Part shown: in pieces, positions 37,758-52,700 of the stretch
Layout: every line of letters starts with the position of its first letter
Numbering within the stretch: position 1 is the stretch's first letter
NCBI RefSeq assembly: GCF_024868665.1
Contig: NC_079895.1
Location: 23,956,848-24,020,847, forward strand
Direction: 5' to 3'
DNA: 64,000 nt
Origin: Triplophysa rosa
Lineage: Eukaryota; Chordata; Actinopteri; Cypriniformes; Nemacheilidae
The notes under the pieces: generated by a model
What the model was told of the DNA's origin: nothing
The model's database searches: none
The model's input: only the letters and a program-made list of their open reading frames with translations
Position numbers and translations under genes: made by a program

Positions 37758-40700
37758 AATGCACATACAGGTCTGGACTTCCTCATATCCACTGTCTTCT
37801 GCTCTCTCTCTGGCGTGTTTGTGTGTCTTTCTCTCTCGCCTACTCTGTCTTTGTTTCTGTGTGTTTATTGGCACCCATTAGGGGATGTCAAGAGAATGAA
37901 GCTCACATTTACCTTTTAAAGCCAAAGGCTGGGAGCTGGGCAGAACTCTGGTACCTCTCTGTACAGCTTCCTTTATGGTCAGACAGAGGTCAAATCAAGA
38001 CTGCATTTGCTGGAGGTACATCACTCGAACCCATGCTCAGATCTTACTGATTGGCTTTACCCTTTCATCAGGCTGAAATATTTCTACTCTGAGCCAACAT
38101 GTCTAACCCATGTATTATATCTGGTTTGTTAAGTTACTCAGACAGTCGGATTGATTTTGTAGAAGGTTTTTACTTGGGCACATCCTAACTTTTATAAAAT
38201 CACTGCATGACATGCTCACTGGATCTGCACACCACAGATGCTGATGTTACATTCAGTATACCCCCTTCCATAAGCCTGTGTCTCATCTTAGGATCTAAAT
38301 AACAGTGAGGCTAAATGAGATGTCAAACAAATGAAGAGAAAGTCAAACAACAGTCCAAGTTACTATGCAGCAGTTGCTTAGTTCCCACAGTGAGTTTTGC
38401 ATTCTGTAAATGCCAGATCTTTGGGGGTTGTGCAGATGTGAACTCATTTCGCCATTTCATAAATACATATTTTGCAGATCACTGCATGGTACTGATGTTT
38501 TTGCAACATCTGATAACCAGTTCGTCAAATTTACAGTAAATTCGTAATAACTGTTTATATTGCAGTGATGGGAAACAGTGAGGGGTAGAGACAGGTGTTT
38601 ATAAGAAAGAACATTTGGGTGCAGAATAAGTCGTTTTTATTGTAGGAACTTAAGTTAATTTACTACACTATTTGTATACATTAATTTGTCCAGAATTAAT
38701 AATGAATAAATAAATACTGTGTGGTAGGAATATAAAATTCAATGGAATAAAATAACAATAATGCAAGTCATCCTGGCATGGTTAGCTGAAATGTTTTTTA
38801 TATATTTACTGTACTGTATGAAATAAAACATTCAGTGTATGTTCAAATTTGTAGTGGGGTCCTTCTGGTTATTTTGGTCTGGACCAAAAAAGAAAATACA
38901 TTACAAAGATACAAAAAATAAGTTTAGTCCTGGTTTGCTTAGCATTCACACTGGCATTTCAACAGTGAAGGTTAAAGTACAGGTTTTATGAAGTGTATTT
39001 AACTTACCAGATGATTTAAACAATGGTCTGTGCTAGCTAATGCATGCGCATGCAGTGTATGCGTGCACATATGATGCCATTTTTACCAAGCCGATAACTC
39101 GAGAAGTGTCATATAGTGTTCAACGCAGTCAAAACAGCACCAGGAATTCCTCTGTTACATGCTCAAATGCAGATCTAAGAAACGGTCCTTTTATTTGACC
39201 AAATTGCTAGAATTTCAGGTTTACATCTTTGGTTCGCATGCCTTTGGTCCATTTTGCGTTCACCTTTCAATCAAACCACACCAGAGCTCATTTAAAAGCA
39301 GACCGAGGCCCATCTTTTCAGCAGTCTAGGTCCACGTGTTTGGTGCCCAACAGGGTTCGGATGGCAGCATTCACATATACTCAAATAAACCACACTAACG
39401 GAGCAATTGTACAAGTTCATTTTAATCAAACCAAGTGTCAACACACCCTCAAAGAGGTGCTCTACCAAAAAAGAAACAAACTGTTCTGCGTGATTTTTTG
39501 GCGTGTATGTGGATGTTTTGCTCAGGTGACTGAACTATCTTCTTCCTAATGAAGTTTTGCTCAATGAAAACAATGAAAACTTGGAGGAAAGATTAACTGA
39601 GCCCTGCAGGGCCCTCCGCACCTGCTCCAGTGACTCATGTTTAACACAGAAGGATGATGTCACATGTAATCACATGAAGGTATTTATTTCTGTTAAAGTC
39701 CATTTTCTTCGGGCCATGCCTTAGAGAATCTGTTAAAACAAAGAGAATGAAGATAGACACATCATCTTCACATTCGCTGACATAATCAGCATAAATTACT
39801 CCCTTGTCCATTCTAGATGTTTTAAAGGAATAGTTCACCCAAAAATGACAAATTCTGTCATCATTTACTCACCCTCAGATTGTTCAAAACCTTTATACAG
39901 TTCTTTGTTCTGCTAAACACAAAGGAAGATATTTAGAAGAATGTCAGTAACCAAACATATATTGTCCCCTATTGACTCCCATATTCTTTATTTTTCCTAC
40001 TATGGCAGTAATGAGATGGGGGATGAGATCTGTTTGGTTACTGACATTCTTCCAAATATCTTCCTTTGTGTTTAGCAGAAACACAATTGATAAAGAAATT
40101 GATAAAGGTTTGGAAGAAGGGTTTGAGAGTAAATGATGACAGAATTTTCATTTTTGGAAATTTCACCATTTTATTTTTATGTAGGTTGTTCAATCAGGTG
40201 TATCAACCTGTTGTTGTTATTATCTGACTACAGGTACAGTGGACAAACACAGTAGTAGAAGTAGACTACTTTCTTTTTTCTTTTTTTTTGATCTCTCAAT
40301 TGAGGGTTGAGTGAAAAAGCTGTGTTTGTGAAGTGTGGGAGAAGGACAGAGTTTAGTGTCTTGATAGAACTGAAAGCATCCAGTCACTACACAAACACCT
40401 TTAGATTTATGAATCATTCTCAGTTAACACCTTCAGCACTCAGCTCATCTGCACATGCTTGTTTGTGTCAGCGCTGAGGAGTGTGGGTGGATGGTGAAGT
40501 AACAGCTAGGCAGTTCTTGTCACGGTATCAAAATAATATAGTGACACAGGTACAACTAAAACACAGTTGATGTCAGCTGTGAGAAACTCTCTGTCTGTTT
40601 GTTTTGTTCTTTTCCTCATATCTGTGTTAAGCTGTTTGGGACATACGTTTTGGAACAGGGGTGTGAGGAACATGCAGAACTAATGTTTTAAAGGGCCGCT

Positions 40701-43700
40701 TATGACTAATAACATCCAGAGCTTGGTCTGGATCTCACTACTGCAGTGGAACATTATATTATACTCTCATACAAGCAGGTGGGGAAACTTGGAATTGTCG
40801 CGGATTGCTGAAAAATCCCAGCCCATTTGGAATGGGTGTTGAAAACTTGTTTGGCAGAAATGCTACACTACATAGATTCCTGCCATTTTTATGCAGTATT
40901 AGAACGTTCAACACGTAATGGGGGGACATTTGAGCTTCTGTGGCATTTTCATCGTCTGGACGTTCCAAACCTGTATGATGTTAATTTTCCAGGGTACACA
41001 CAGTAGAATTATTCCAAGAATAGTTGCATAACTCCTGCAATACAATGGCAGTACTTACAGTGGTGACTATAACTGTCCAGCTCCAAAACACAGAAAAGCA
41101 CCATAGTCTATACTTTATTTCCATTGTTTTACAGTATGCTTTTCTTATTTGTAGGGTTTGATAGCCATGGTCATTATGAATTGTCATTGCAAGGCAGGAG
41201 ATCTGTTATGCTTCTTGGAAACTGCCAGCTTTTGTGTTTTCAGCCATAGTGAGAATAACAGCATTGGGCTTTGGAATAACAGGACAGAGCAATTTTTGAC
41301 CCTATATTAGTTCACCAAAATAAAAACTCCTATCATTTATCTACCCTCACATGGTTCAAAACACGTGCCTGCTGCAGACGCGTCGAAAGGGTTTATAATA
41401 AAGGAGACGCTCGCGTTCAGAAGACACTGCGTTAACACTTAACTCAGGGCTGGCTCCAGGCAGGGGCAGGGGTGAGCTGAGCCCATAACGTCTGTCTTGC
41501 CCACCCAATGAGAATAAATAAACAACACCAAAAATTGCAGTATTTTCTATTGGTTGAAAGCAACGTCACTCTTCACTCACAGAGATGCTGGTGAATGCAA
41601 AATAATGGAATTTTAGGCGCACTGCACGCATGCTTTGAGTTTATTATAAACAGCATGTAAAATTAATTGTGCAGTAAAATCAGATTCATTTATTATAATG
41701 GGAGTTTTTGCGGTCTTATTTTGTGAAGGAGAAGGACGCGTCACGCGAGCGGTAACATTAACAAACAGCTAAGCTATTTGCTTGCAATATTTAGGCTAGA
41801 TTTTAACTTATCGAACGTCAGGAATGACTGAAAGATCCAGCTTTACAAATAAATGTGTCTCCCTCCATCTCAAACACCCCAATTCATAGTGAAGGTGGTA
41901 GCGAAACACTGTGCAAAAGAGTTCAGTTTAGGCGCGCTGCGCGCTCACGGACCTCATAAACAACTGCAGATATGATGTAAAGTTCACTGTGCAGTGTAAT
42001 CAGATTCATTCATTAAAACGGGAGTTTTTTGCGAAATTAAACAGAAGTCAGTGATCGTTCAGTGATGGGGAATGTTCTTAGCCCTCTTTCTTTATAGGCT
42101 TCTATTTATTTTACATAACCGCTTTATTAATGTGTAAAACATCTATAAAATTAAACGCACACAATTACTATATGAAGGGCAATAATCAACAATAATTATT
42201 TTTGTTTTAATCTTGCAGTCTTCTGTAATGAATGTCTGTTTTATATATTTATAACATCATAAATCATTTAAATCCTGCATGTATTGAAGTCATATATTGC
42301 AGTGTTTGTTGAAAGTCACCCAACAGCAATATGAAAGACTGAGAGCATGATAATAAACTAATTTTAAAAAAGCAGGGTTATTTCATAAATCATCTTTTGA
42401 ACTTTTTCTAATACATATACGCCTACAAACATTAGTTTTGTGTTGTTTAAAACTAAATATGGACTTGTTTTGTTTTTTTTGCGATATTTCAGTTTTCTCC
42501 AGTTCTTTTTTGGCAAATAATCGCAAATAAAAACAACATTTTTTATATGAAATTTGAGGGAAATGTTGTCAGACGTTCACAGAAATAAACAAAAACGATA
42601 ATTTTACCAAAACACATTCTTATCAGAAAAAAATGAAAAAATTTTTTTTAAATGGTTTCTTAATTTTTTCTGGTTGGGGTATATGCCCGCCCATTATACC
42701 TGCTTACCCACCCTTCTGCACCTGGCAGGAACCGGGCCTGACTTAACTTTGATTACACATGAGACTAAGCGAGTATCTAGCAAAGGCGAACGTCTCTTTT
42801 ATTAAAAACCCTTTCGACGCATCTGCAGCAGGCACGTATTTTGACATGATGCGCCACACATGACGGGCTAAATACATGTTTTCCCGAGCTTCGCATTACT
42901 GCTTCCCCTGAAGAGGAGTCACGATCGCCAGTGTTCAAAACCTGTATATGACTCTTTCTTCTGTGGAACACAAAAGGAGATATCAATGGAAGTCAATGGG
43001 GGCCAATGTTGTTTTATTATCTACATTCTTCAGAATATCTTCTTTTATATTCTGGAGAAGAAAGTCAGGTTCGGAATGACATGAAGGTAAATGAGTAAAT
43101 GATGAAAGAACTTTCATTATCCTTTTAAGATGCTATTTCAGAAAAGACCATATACAGTAGTCCTGATGCTCAGGCATTTGCTTCCTGTCAGAACTCTCCA
43201 GAGCTTTTCCTGTTTTCTGAGTCACTCTCTCAGATTAGAGCTTCTGTTTTTACTTCAACAGTGTTTCAACAATGAGAGAAGCACCAACACGTGACTGTGA
43301 GCTCATGTGTACTGCTGCTCACTGCTATTTCAATTTAGACATTACAGAGCAGACCACCAACAATCACTTTACAATTACAATATACTTCACAAACAATCAC
43401 AATCAACATTTATTTCGCATTAGAAGAATGTAGATGGCTCATGTCAGATCGTTTTATTGAACTTTTACAGTAGCCCAATTTTGATCATATATTCTGATTT
43501 TGTTGTACTGTTAATATAGATTGGGGCAGACTACTTGTCAATTTCACTTGAAGTGTACAGCATGATTAACATAATATTTATATAGTCCCGTCTTTACATT
43601 ATTAAAAGATTTAAGGCAACATCCTCTCGAAAAACATCCTGCTAAGTAGTAGACATAAATACATACACAGCTCTTCCTTGTCGCTTGTTTTCTCCTTCAG

Positions 43701-46700
43701 ATTCTTGACCGATGAGGTAATAGAGGTGGCGAGGAGACACTTGACATTTTAAATGTCACTTTCCTGTCACACACACACATTCTATTCCCTAACCCTACCC
43801 CAACACCTGAACCTAATAATAACACAAACATGTGCAAGACATTCAATTTAAAGAGCATTTGACCAAATTATGAGCCTTTTTATTTAGTGGGGACCAGTAA
43901 AATGTCCTCACAAGTGGGTTGTAATGATAATTCAATGTATTACTGAGGACATTTGGCCCTCACAAATATAGCTAAACCTGTACACACACACACACAAGAG
44001 GTTTTACATGGAAAACACTGAATTAAGTATGTAAACAAAAAAAAGAACATGGGAAGTGCAAGAGACATTGAATTTTGTTAAATCCACTCGGGCTCAGCAG
44101 ATAAAGAAACAAGGAATTTAAACAAAGTTATCTCGGATGGTGGTAAGAGAGGCCAATAAAATGAAAGAATGGCTAAACAAAGGACAGCGGATTTATGCGG
44201 CGAGGAAGCAATGGTGTGAGGCAGAGGGAACGGGTGACGGAAACAGGAAATGACCTGAAGTTTTAAAGCTTCACTCTGAACTGGAGAACCCTGGGAGAGT
44301 TTCACCCTCACCTGGCACTCCCAAACGCTGTCATTGACTTTAACTAATGTCTTATCGCTCATTTCCTCCTCACACAAACGAACACTTGGGGCGATGTCTG
44401 TGTTTTTCTAAATGCATTACGAGCCATTCAGTCGCCCTCTCCCCTTCCTTTGGTTGCGAGTTTTTAGACTTGTTTTTGCACTTTTTCTGACCCTGTCTTC
44501 CCTCTAACCCCCAGAAATTGACAACTTATATTTTACCCAGCTATGTGCTGTTATGACTTTTTTCCTTCTGTGAAATTCTCTGAATTTTAAGAAATATCTT
44601 CGTCCCTTGTGCCTATGTAAGGTAAGTGAATGGGGAATTAGTATCTAAACTGGATTTTTAAATGGTAAAATGTTACCAATAGTACTGTATATTATTATTC
44701 TGTGAAAAATGGCTTTCGGTCTTTTCACCATGTTCATCACACAAACCTCTTGTGTGACTTCAGGGAACTTGGATAAAGATTTTAAAATGGATTTAAATAG
44801 AAATAGATTTTTTTATATATAGTGTATACAAGGACCTTAAGAAAACGATGACAGACGATTCATCTTTGGGTGAACTTCGGCTGATTTTCTTTCATATTCT
44901 CATTATCTTTTTATCAGTTCTAAGTCCTGTCTCAGTCAAGCCACTCGCTACCCATTAAGACCAACTCTGATAAGATGAGAAAGGACAGTAGGGAAAATGC
45001 AATCAGTGAAGTTGAATGATGTTTTTAGGCAGGCATATCTGCACAGCAATACCAGATGATCAGAATAAAGAAGAAAAAATGGTTTAGAGATCCTCGCCCT
45101 TGTGCAGAAGTTAAGAGAGAGTTCATCAGAGACACAGACTTCATCTTTGTGTGTTTATGCAGGTGCATAGAAGGATACAGCTGTGAATCTTCATCTTTAC
45201 ATACATGCACACACTTATGCACATTCCCTCTAATCTGTGATAGGTAGGATCTGGGCCAAGAACCATCTCATTTGAGTGAATATGCTGTTCAGTGTGCCAA
45301 GAATTTCAATCAGATTGCCAGTGTTTGTACCTGTTTCTCAGTTCAGTTGTAGGTGCAGTTTGTAAAAGCCGCCGCTAGAGGGCGCACATTCAAAACAGAT
45401 ATGTTCAAAATAGTGCTGCGCGGGTCAGGGTTTTTTCCCTCTTTTATGAAATTATTTGGCTGCCCCAGCCCGCCTCGCACCGCTGTATCTATTTTTACAA
45501 CCCGATGTAAATTCCCGACCTCAATTTCTCCCGCACTTCGTCTTCCATCTTCACTTTTATTTCTCCGTTTGTTTTGTTGTGGCTGGCGGCGGGAACTGCT
45601 TGGCGCTTTCGTGACGTGTTTGGTTTGGGGACATCACGCAAGTTACGTTGCTACGTAGGCCTACGTATTGTAACCTTATCAAAGAACCTAATAAAATATG
45701 AAACTATATATTCCAAATATATAATATAGGCTATAGGGAATTGCACGCAACATACATGTTTATTTTTTTAATGACCCGCCCCAAGCCACCCCGCAAATAA
45801 AGTAACAATTTCTTTACCCGTTAGGGGCTTGGATACAGATGCAGCAAATATTTCCCATGAAGCCGAGAAATGAATAAAGAAATAAAAGTGGATCTAGAAA
45901 TATGAGACAACCCACGCATCACTAGTTCAAAACAACAACAACGGCGTAGCTTGATGACGCTGTGAAGGAGCGTGCACGAGAAATCACGTTTATGGATTAT
46001 GTAAAATAATAAAGTTTTATAAATGTTGCATTTTATGACATGATTTTATTTCATTATAATGAATTAGATGTAATTCATAAAATTAATTTATTACTATTTA
46101 GTCAGATGATCTAAAAACAATTACTGCTTGTTCAGTAAATATATACATGACAATATATACGTTACACTTTGTCCACAAGACTGTGTTGTCATGGTTTCTA
46201 CGGCAGTAAAAGAGGAAACCAAGGGTAATGCCAGAGACTGTGTTATTAGGTAGATGCAAGGTCTGGAGAGAGCGTAACGGCTTACACGAATCACGTGAGG
46301 CACCTCAGCCAATCATACAGCCACCTCGTATCCTTTCCTTCATTCCGCTGTCTTTGGTAACATGGATATGACGCCATTGACAGGCAACTGCCAGGCACGG
46401 TCCGTGTCACTGGTTAAAATGGCAATTTTCTCACGATTTACAAATAGTTGGAAACATTTGAGATATTGTAAGTACTCAACTGAACGAAATATATAAAACT
46501 TGCCTAGTGGTTTTTGGATATTTCATGGCAAACAAGTTACAAACTGCACCTTTAATGTACGGACTATGGAAGAGCATTGTCACTTTCATTGTAAAGACCC
46601 CATCATGGCATTAGTATTTAGGAATAAAGCGAAATATTGCAGCGAGGTGAAGATGTAGAGCTATTATAGCTTAATTGTAGCTCAATTGTCCTCTGTTTTT

Positions 46701-49700
46701 TGTTATTGCAAAGATTTTTATGAACACTTGAGTAAAACAAAATGTTGAATCGACATCTAACATAGTTTCGTACTGAACAACACTGACGGAACAAAATGGT
46801 CAAAGAAATGTACCCAAGCTGTCTCTGGGACAGTACCCTTTGATATATACCATACACATTTGGTACCAATATGTACATTTGAGGTACTAACATGCACTTT
46901 TTAGGTGCAATGGTGCACTTTTTGTAAGGGTGCCGCCCCAGAACAATCACCAAAATCACCAAAATTAGAAACAAATGGACAAAAAATTGGTAGATATTTT
47001 CAATAACATTTGTTAACTGAAGTTGGGTATTGTGTCGAATAAAAAATACTTTTGGAATGAGAAAAAAAATGTACGGCGACACTTGATTTCGTCCTCTAGG
47101 AATTGTTTACATTGTAGTAGTTAGAATCTTGACCATTGGACAGTCAATATTGGAGGGTGATGTCATTTGGAGGGCGAGGGAAGGTTCAAGTTTTTGATCA
47201 ATATTATGAGGGCACATGCATAACAAAACATTACGAATGGCCTGGATTTTTTTACAATAATTGCTGCAATATTCCATAAAAAGAGAAATGTCTGTTTTGA
47301 TGACCAAATTCCAATTTTGTAACAAATCAGTGTTTCTCCATTCATAGCCTTTTTGTTTCAGATAAACATACCTTGTTGCAGCTTGTAGGGTTATGATTGA
47401 TAGTTGGATGTTGAGTCTTGGACTGGTTATCTCCTGTTTAGCAGATCAGAGAATGTGGGTCAAGAAATCATGACCCATGGGATGGGACAGGATGTGGAAA
47501 GGCCAACAAGGGATTGAATTGGTCACTGAAGATAGTCCTGGGAATGACAAAAACTTGATATATGCATATGATCGATTCTTATTCTGTTTCTAACAAGCAA
47601 TGTTCACATCTCATTTTTACTTTCGTAATGTAACATATTCATGTAAACCAGAGACTGTATGACACAACACGTATAGTTATGTTTTGTGTTCTGTATTTTG
47701 TGAATGTACATAATGTTTGTTGGATATTTGAAAGAGGGGACAGGATAATGTAAATTTGGATAAACAGAAGAGAAAAGTGGTGCATAATACATCTGCTATG
47801 ACAAGTATGCCAGAAATTGAAATAAAGGATCAAAAACAGTTATAGTACCTGATCCAGCTAAGCAGACCCACTTGAACAGAACAAACCTTATCAGATGAGA
47901 AACGCTGAGGAGACAGAGCCTATGTTTATACTTTAAGACCTTTAGCTTGGGTTAATATAAATTACATATTTCTGTGGTTACAGTATATGATCACTATCGC
48001 CTAATGGGCCCTATTTTCACGACCTAAGCGCATGGTTTAAAGCGCACGGTTTAAAGCGCACAGCGCAGGTGCACTCAGGGCGTGTCCGAATCCACTTTTG
48101 TAATTTAACTACGGTAAAACTGCGGGCGCGTCCGGGCGCATGGTCTAAACGGGTTGTCCCGATTCTCTTAATGAGTAATGGGTGTTTTTTGGGCGTAACG
48201 TGCAGTAAACCAATCAGAGTCTCATCTCTCATTCCCTTTAAAGAGCCAGTTGCGCTCGCGCCATGGCGGACTCGCTACTTACACGGCGGAATTTGCAAGA
48301 GCAAAGACTAGATGCTTCTCTAGAGAGGAAACGCATCTGCTCGTGCGTGAGGTTAAAGCGCGGGAGGAGATCATCTACATGACAAGCCGGATTTTTATGT
48401 TTATGTACATAATAATAATCTTTTACATTGGAGCCTAATCCATTTCTTTATTATATTGGGCATGTTTGTGTGCTCCTGCGCTTCCCTCTGTGTAATAAGT
48501 AAAGTGAAAGCGCGTTGTATTTTGGACCAATATTGTATTTGCATTTTCTACTAATGCGCTCTTTTTTTAAACAAAAAAAAATATTGCGCCATTGACTTTA
48601 GACTTTAGACCAGGTTTGAGTTGGTCTATGGCGCAGTCTATTTTCAGTTCCTCAAAATAGCAACGCGCCAACAATGCGCCTGAGCACACCTCTTTTTTAG
48701 ACCAACACGCCCACGGGTGCACAAATGAGCGCAAATGCATTTGCTTATTTAAACAACGCGGCGCAGGACGGGAAAATGAGAACTGCGTCGGGCGGAAACT
48801 AGCAAAAACACTTGCGCAGCGTTGCGCCGGGTGTACAATAGGGCCCACTGTCTCTATAACAGATATGTTCAATTAGGTTTGTCATTTAAAAACAACAAAA
48901 AATCGAGCAGTCATGCCAGTGTTTCAGTGTTATTTTAGTCACTCTAATAGTCAAGAGTTATTTCCCTTGAAACATTCGTCTTGCCCCATTTCCATGGTAA
49001 TAAGTTGCTCAATCATGAGATGTTTTTGTATATTCTCCCATGACTTTCAACGAAATCTTAGCTTGTTTATAATAGATTATCTTATCATTTAGAAGTCTTA
49101 TATTTCTAGATCCACTTTTATTTCTTTGTTCATTTCTCGGCTTCATGGGAAATATTTGATGCATCTGTATCCAAGCCCCTAAACCCTCCCCAGCACCAAC
49201 GTATTTTTTTCCCCCCATTAACTGTCGAAATACACGCTTGTGTATTTCCTTTAAATATTGACCAAATGAAGACATCGTAGTTGACATAACATTATGCAAA
49301 CATAGAATTGAATTCAGACATGCCTCCATGCCACCTTTGCATTCCGTCTGAGAAAACATGTTTTAGTAGCTCAGCTTAAACAGTATAGGCAGATATTGTC
49401 TTCAGAGGTCGGGGGTTTATGTACTTGACCTCTGAGACCACCGAACATCTCACGCACACGTTTCACTTCAGTTTGACTGATGAGCACCCTTAACACCTCT
49501 GTGTATCATGCAACCCTCTTCATGAAAACCTTGTTGTTGGCGAGACAGCAGGGCGTCTTTTAATCAATCCAGCCAATCAGAGGAGCTTGTTCAGTGTTCT
49601 GTTCTTAATCATCTCAGATCTGCATAAACACACAAACACGATTCTGACCAAAATGTGACCTGTACTTCATGATGAAAATGTGAATCCCAAAATGGTTTGC

Positions 49701-52700
49701 ACTAAAATTTTACTAACAATGAAAAGGTTTAAGAAGCATGTTGTATGCAAGTTACCTAAAAGCCAATTGGTTTAATTCTCTAGCATCTCATGACTCATTA
49801 TTTGTTCAATTTGTTCAAATTATTTCGTTAGTGATCAAGAAAAAAAACGTACTTATGAAACCTGCTGCATAATAATCACATAAAAAGCTGTTTTTAACAC
49901 ATGCAGCCTGTCCATGGATATGCACCACTGCTAAGCGGCAGAGCGATCCACAGATAAGAGGGACAGACTTCAAAACAAACACAAACTCCCAATCGCTATG
50001 ACACTCATCTAATATCATAGTTTAATCAAAGAACAGCAAGTGCAAACGTGTAAGGTTTTAGGATAAGGTTAAGATATGAGGTCTACATCAGATATATGTT
50101 GGGTGATAATTTGCTGTTTTACAGATGTGTCAGGTCATTCATCAAGTCAGATTAAAATCTCACTTGAATTAAGCAAGGTCAAGAAGTCTGGTAGGTTATT
50201 GGATAGTAAATTGCAAGAACAATACAATAGTTATCGAAACCCCCAATTTGTCCTAAACTCGTTATGTAGTGTGGCCTTTAGAGCACTGGATGGCGCTAGA
50301 GCTTGAACATGTCTGGTCAAAGATTGCCATCTAGTGGTTCAGTTTTATTTCCAAATTAGATAGAATTATAGTGTACATTTCCTGATATGATATGAAATGA
50401 TAAACATGATCAACATGTAATGCTTTTATGATAAATTTACACATGTTGTGCTCTAAAACCTCATGATTTGTAAATGTGTATACTTTCATCTTATTAAAAT
50501 CTCTATGCATAGTAAACTGACCATGCCTTTGTGTCTGAACCAACCGTAGGGTTTCCCTGGTCCCCTCGGTCGCCAGGGCCCTACCGGCCCGCAAGGCCGC
50601 CAAGGAGACCCAGGCCTCCAGGGCCCTAAAGGAGAGAAAGGAGACTATGGCAAAGGAGGGGCTATGGGTCCAAAAGGAAGTGTGGTAAGTCAACCTCTAT
50701 GGAAAAGCTTATATAGATACTGTTTAAATAGAATGTAGGGGTTAAATTTATATGTGCCAGCAGGGCTAGTTTTTAATACAGAATTTGATTTTATTAATTT
50801 CCATTCAATTGAAATTAAATATGTGGTGCCAACATCTAAAGAGATGTTCAAGCCCTACATGGTAGATTCATTTTATATTATATGTATTGTATATTGTATT
50901 ATATTGTGTACGGACTTATTTTAGATGCACATGGGTCTTTTCCTTAAACCAGTGGTTCTCAAACTTTTTTGTTGTAAGACCCCCTTTGTTTAGAGTGCAT
51001 TGCTTTGCAGCCCCCAAATAAAGACTTATAATCTTAAACTTAAAATTTTAATTAAACCAAGAAAATATTCAGTTAAACAATGCTAAAACATCAATTCTTT
51101 TGGTTGGTGGCGTTGTTTTTCTGATGTTTGATTGCACAAAATTTATGATAAATATCTGTATTTCTAAAATGCCACAAAATCTGTGGCCCCCTGGAACCGT
51201 CTTGGGGCCTCCCAGGAGGCCACGGCCCCCAGTTTGAGAACCACTGCCTTAAACCATAGCCAACCTCTCTATTTCAAAACATGGAAAATAAGAATCTGAA
51301 ATTGACCATTCCAAGATAGTGCATGCATATGTGTGTCTGGAGGAATCAATAGGAATCATAAATACAGACTAATATTGACACATGTAATTTGGGAATCAAT
51401 ATAAAATAAAGCAGATTTGAAAAGAAAATCTATAGCTTTTAATGTCCAGATGAACTAATATGTTTAGATTCTGACATATTTTTGGTTTTCTTTAGGGAAT
51501 GCAAGGGGTTCCAGGGTTTGATGGAGCAGATGGCGTACCTGTAAGTAATAATTGTTTTAGTTTATATACAAATTATTATCTTTTGTTTTAGAATTGTTTA
51601 TTACATGGCTCATTTGAATGCTTGATTCTGATTGGCCAGTCGCGACATTACAAACAACCGCTCAAAACTACTCACTAAAAACAGTTGGGTTAAAAATAAC
51701 CCAACATTTAACCCATAGATGGGTTACTATAGCACCGACCCCTTGTTGGGTTATTTTAACCCAATATATTGGGTTGCAAGTTTTACCTAATCAGTTGGGT
51801 TATGAAATAACTAATTTGTTGGGTTATTTTTGCCAACATGTTATTTGTTGCTTTCTTATTATTGTTATATTTGTTGTTTATTATTTTGGGCCATCCTATT
51901 TATTATTATTTGATTGCAGTGTAAACAAATAATGCACAACATAGAAATACCTTTATAAATCTTTATTTCCAATACAATAAGATTGGTTGCAATTGTTTTA
52001 TTAATGTACTTCCTTTGATCATAATGTTACTAGCAGTTAAGTATCCATTTACAAGAATCAAATAAATAAACAGAACAGAGGCTAGTCTAGCTTATACAGT
52101 TATAAAAAGTTACAGCACCACCAGGCTTGGCATACTCCAAAATATAAATATACAACACGTATCAACTGCTTGTAAAAGACGGTCTTCCTCCAGCATCATT
52201 CTTCCCACAATAACGAAGACTTAAGAGGAACCGGTTTTATCCCCAAGCCGCAGAACATGAAAGTCTTCCATCCATTGCTCCTGATGAATGATGTTTTTTC
52301 CAACCTATAAACAGATATTCTCTTTTGTAAATATACACACATACACATTATTATTTTTATTATTACAATAATTATTTATAATTAAAACGGTATTGTCAAA
52401 AATGATGTACAGTCATGTGGAAAAAAGTACAAGCACATGTTGATACCACAAATTCATAGATCTTTACATCTTAGCCTGATAACCTGTAGGGTCACACTTT
52501 TCCTATTGACTTTAATTGTAAAAATTAGTACACAGTGTTCATTTCATGTGTCATATGATAGATTATATTAATTTATTATTATGTACACGTTTCATTACGT
52601 ATTTGTCTAAATATAAAAAATGAAACATTGTTGGTCCGTTTTCACACGACTGTACTAACAGGAAGTTTCAGACATTAATCTCTTACCTGCAAATTTGTCA

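Larger units (their letters stand above)
41305..43124 (+). mobile_element. Family B MITE split by a nested transposon pair
   Basis: The left part (TTAGTTCACCAAAATAA to TGGTTCAAAAC, ending 41362) resumes at 42942 (CTGTATATGACTC) and ends at TTAA 43125-43128. Rejoining restores the normal family B order. The interruption is the element at 41363-42933. Confidence 0.6.
20488..50549 (+). other. Giant collagen intron (about 30 kb)
   Basis: No collagen exon was found between the 7S exon and 50550. The next exon encodes exactly 45 residues, matching the recalled length between the 7S exon and the GVxGFxG block of alpha2, so nothing appears to be missing. The interior is mostly transposons, listed separately. 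Long stretches without recognised content: 20488-22836, 24755-25821, 26258-29285, 32627-34340, 37056-39825, 40171-41304, 43125-45350, 46552-48005, 48847-50549. Confidence 0.8.

Noticed and set aside
46618..47082. Longest open frame in the window (154 codons, minus)
   Set aside because: Part of it overlaps a recognisable interspersed repeat with GGTAC words. Composition is AT-driven, with no domain.
49009..49359. 116-codon minus-strand frame
   Set aside because: It covers the 85-bp segment shared with 45823-45906, which does not keep this frame there. No domain recognised.
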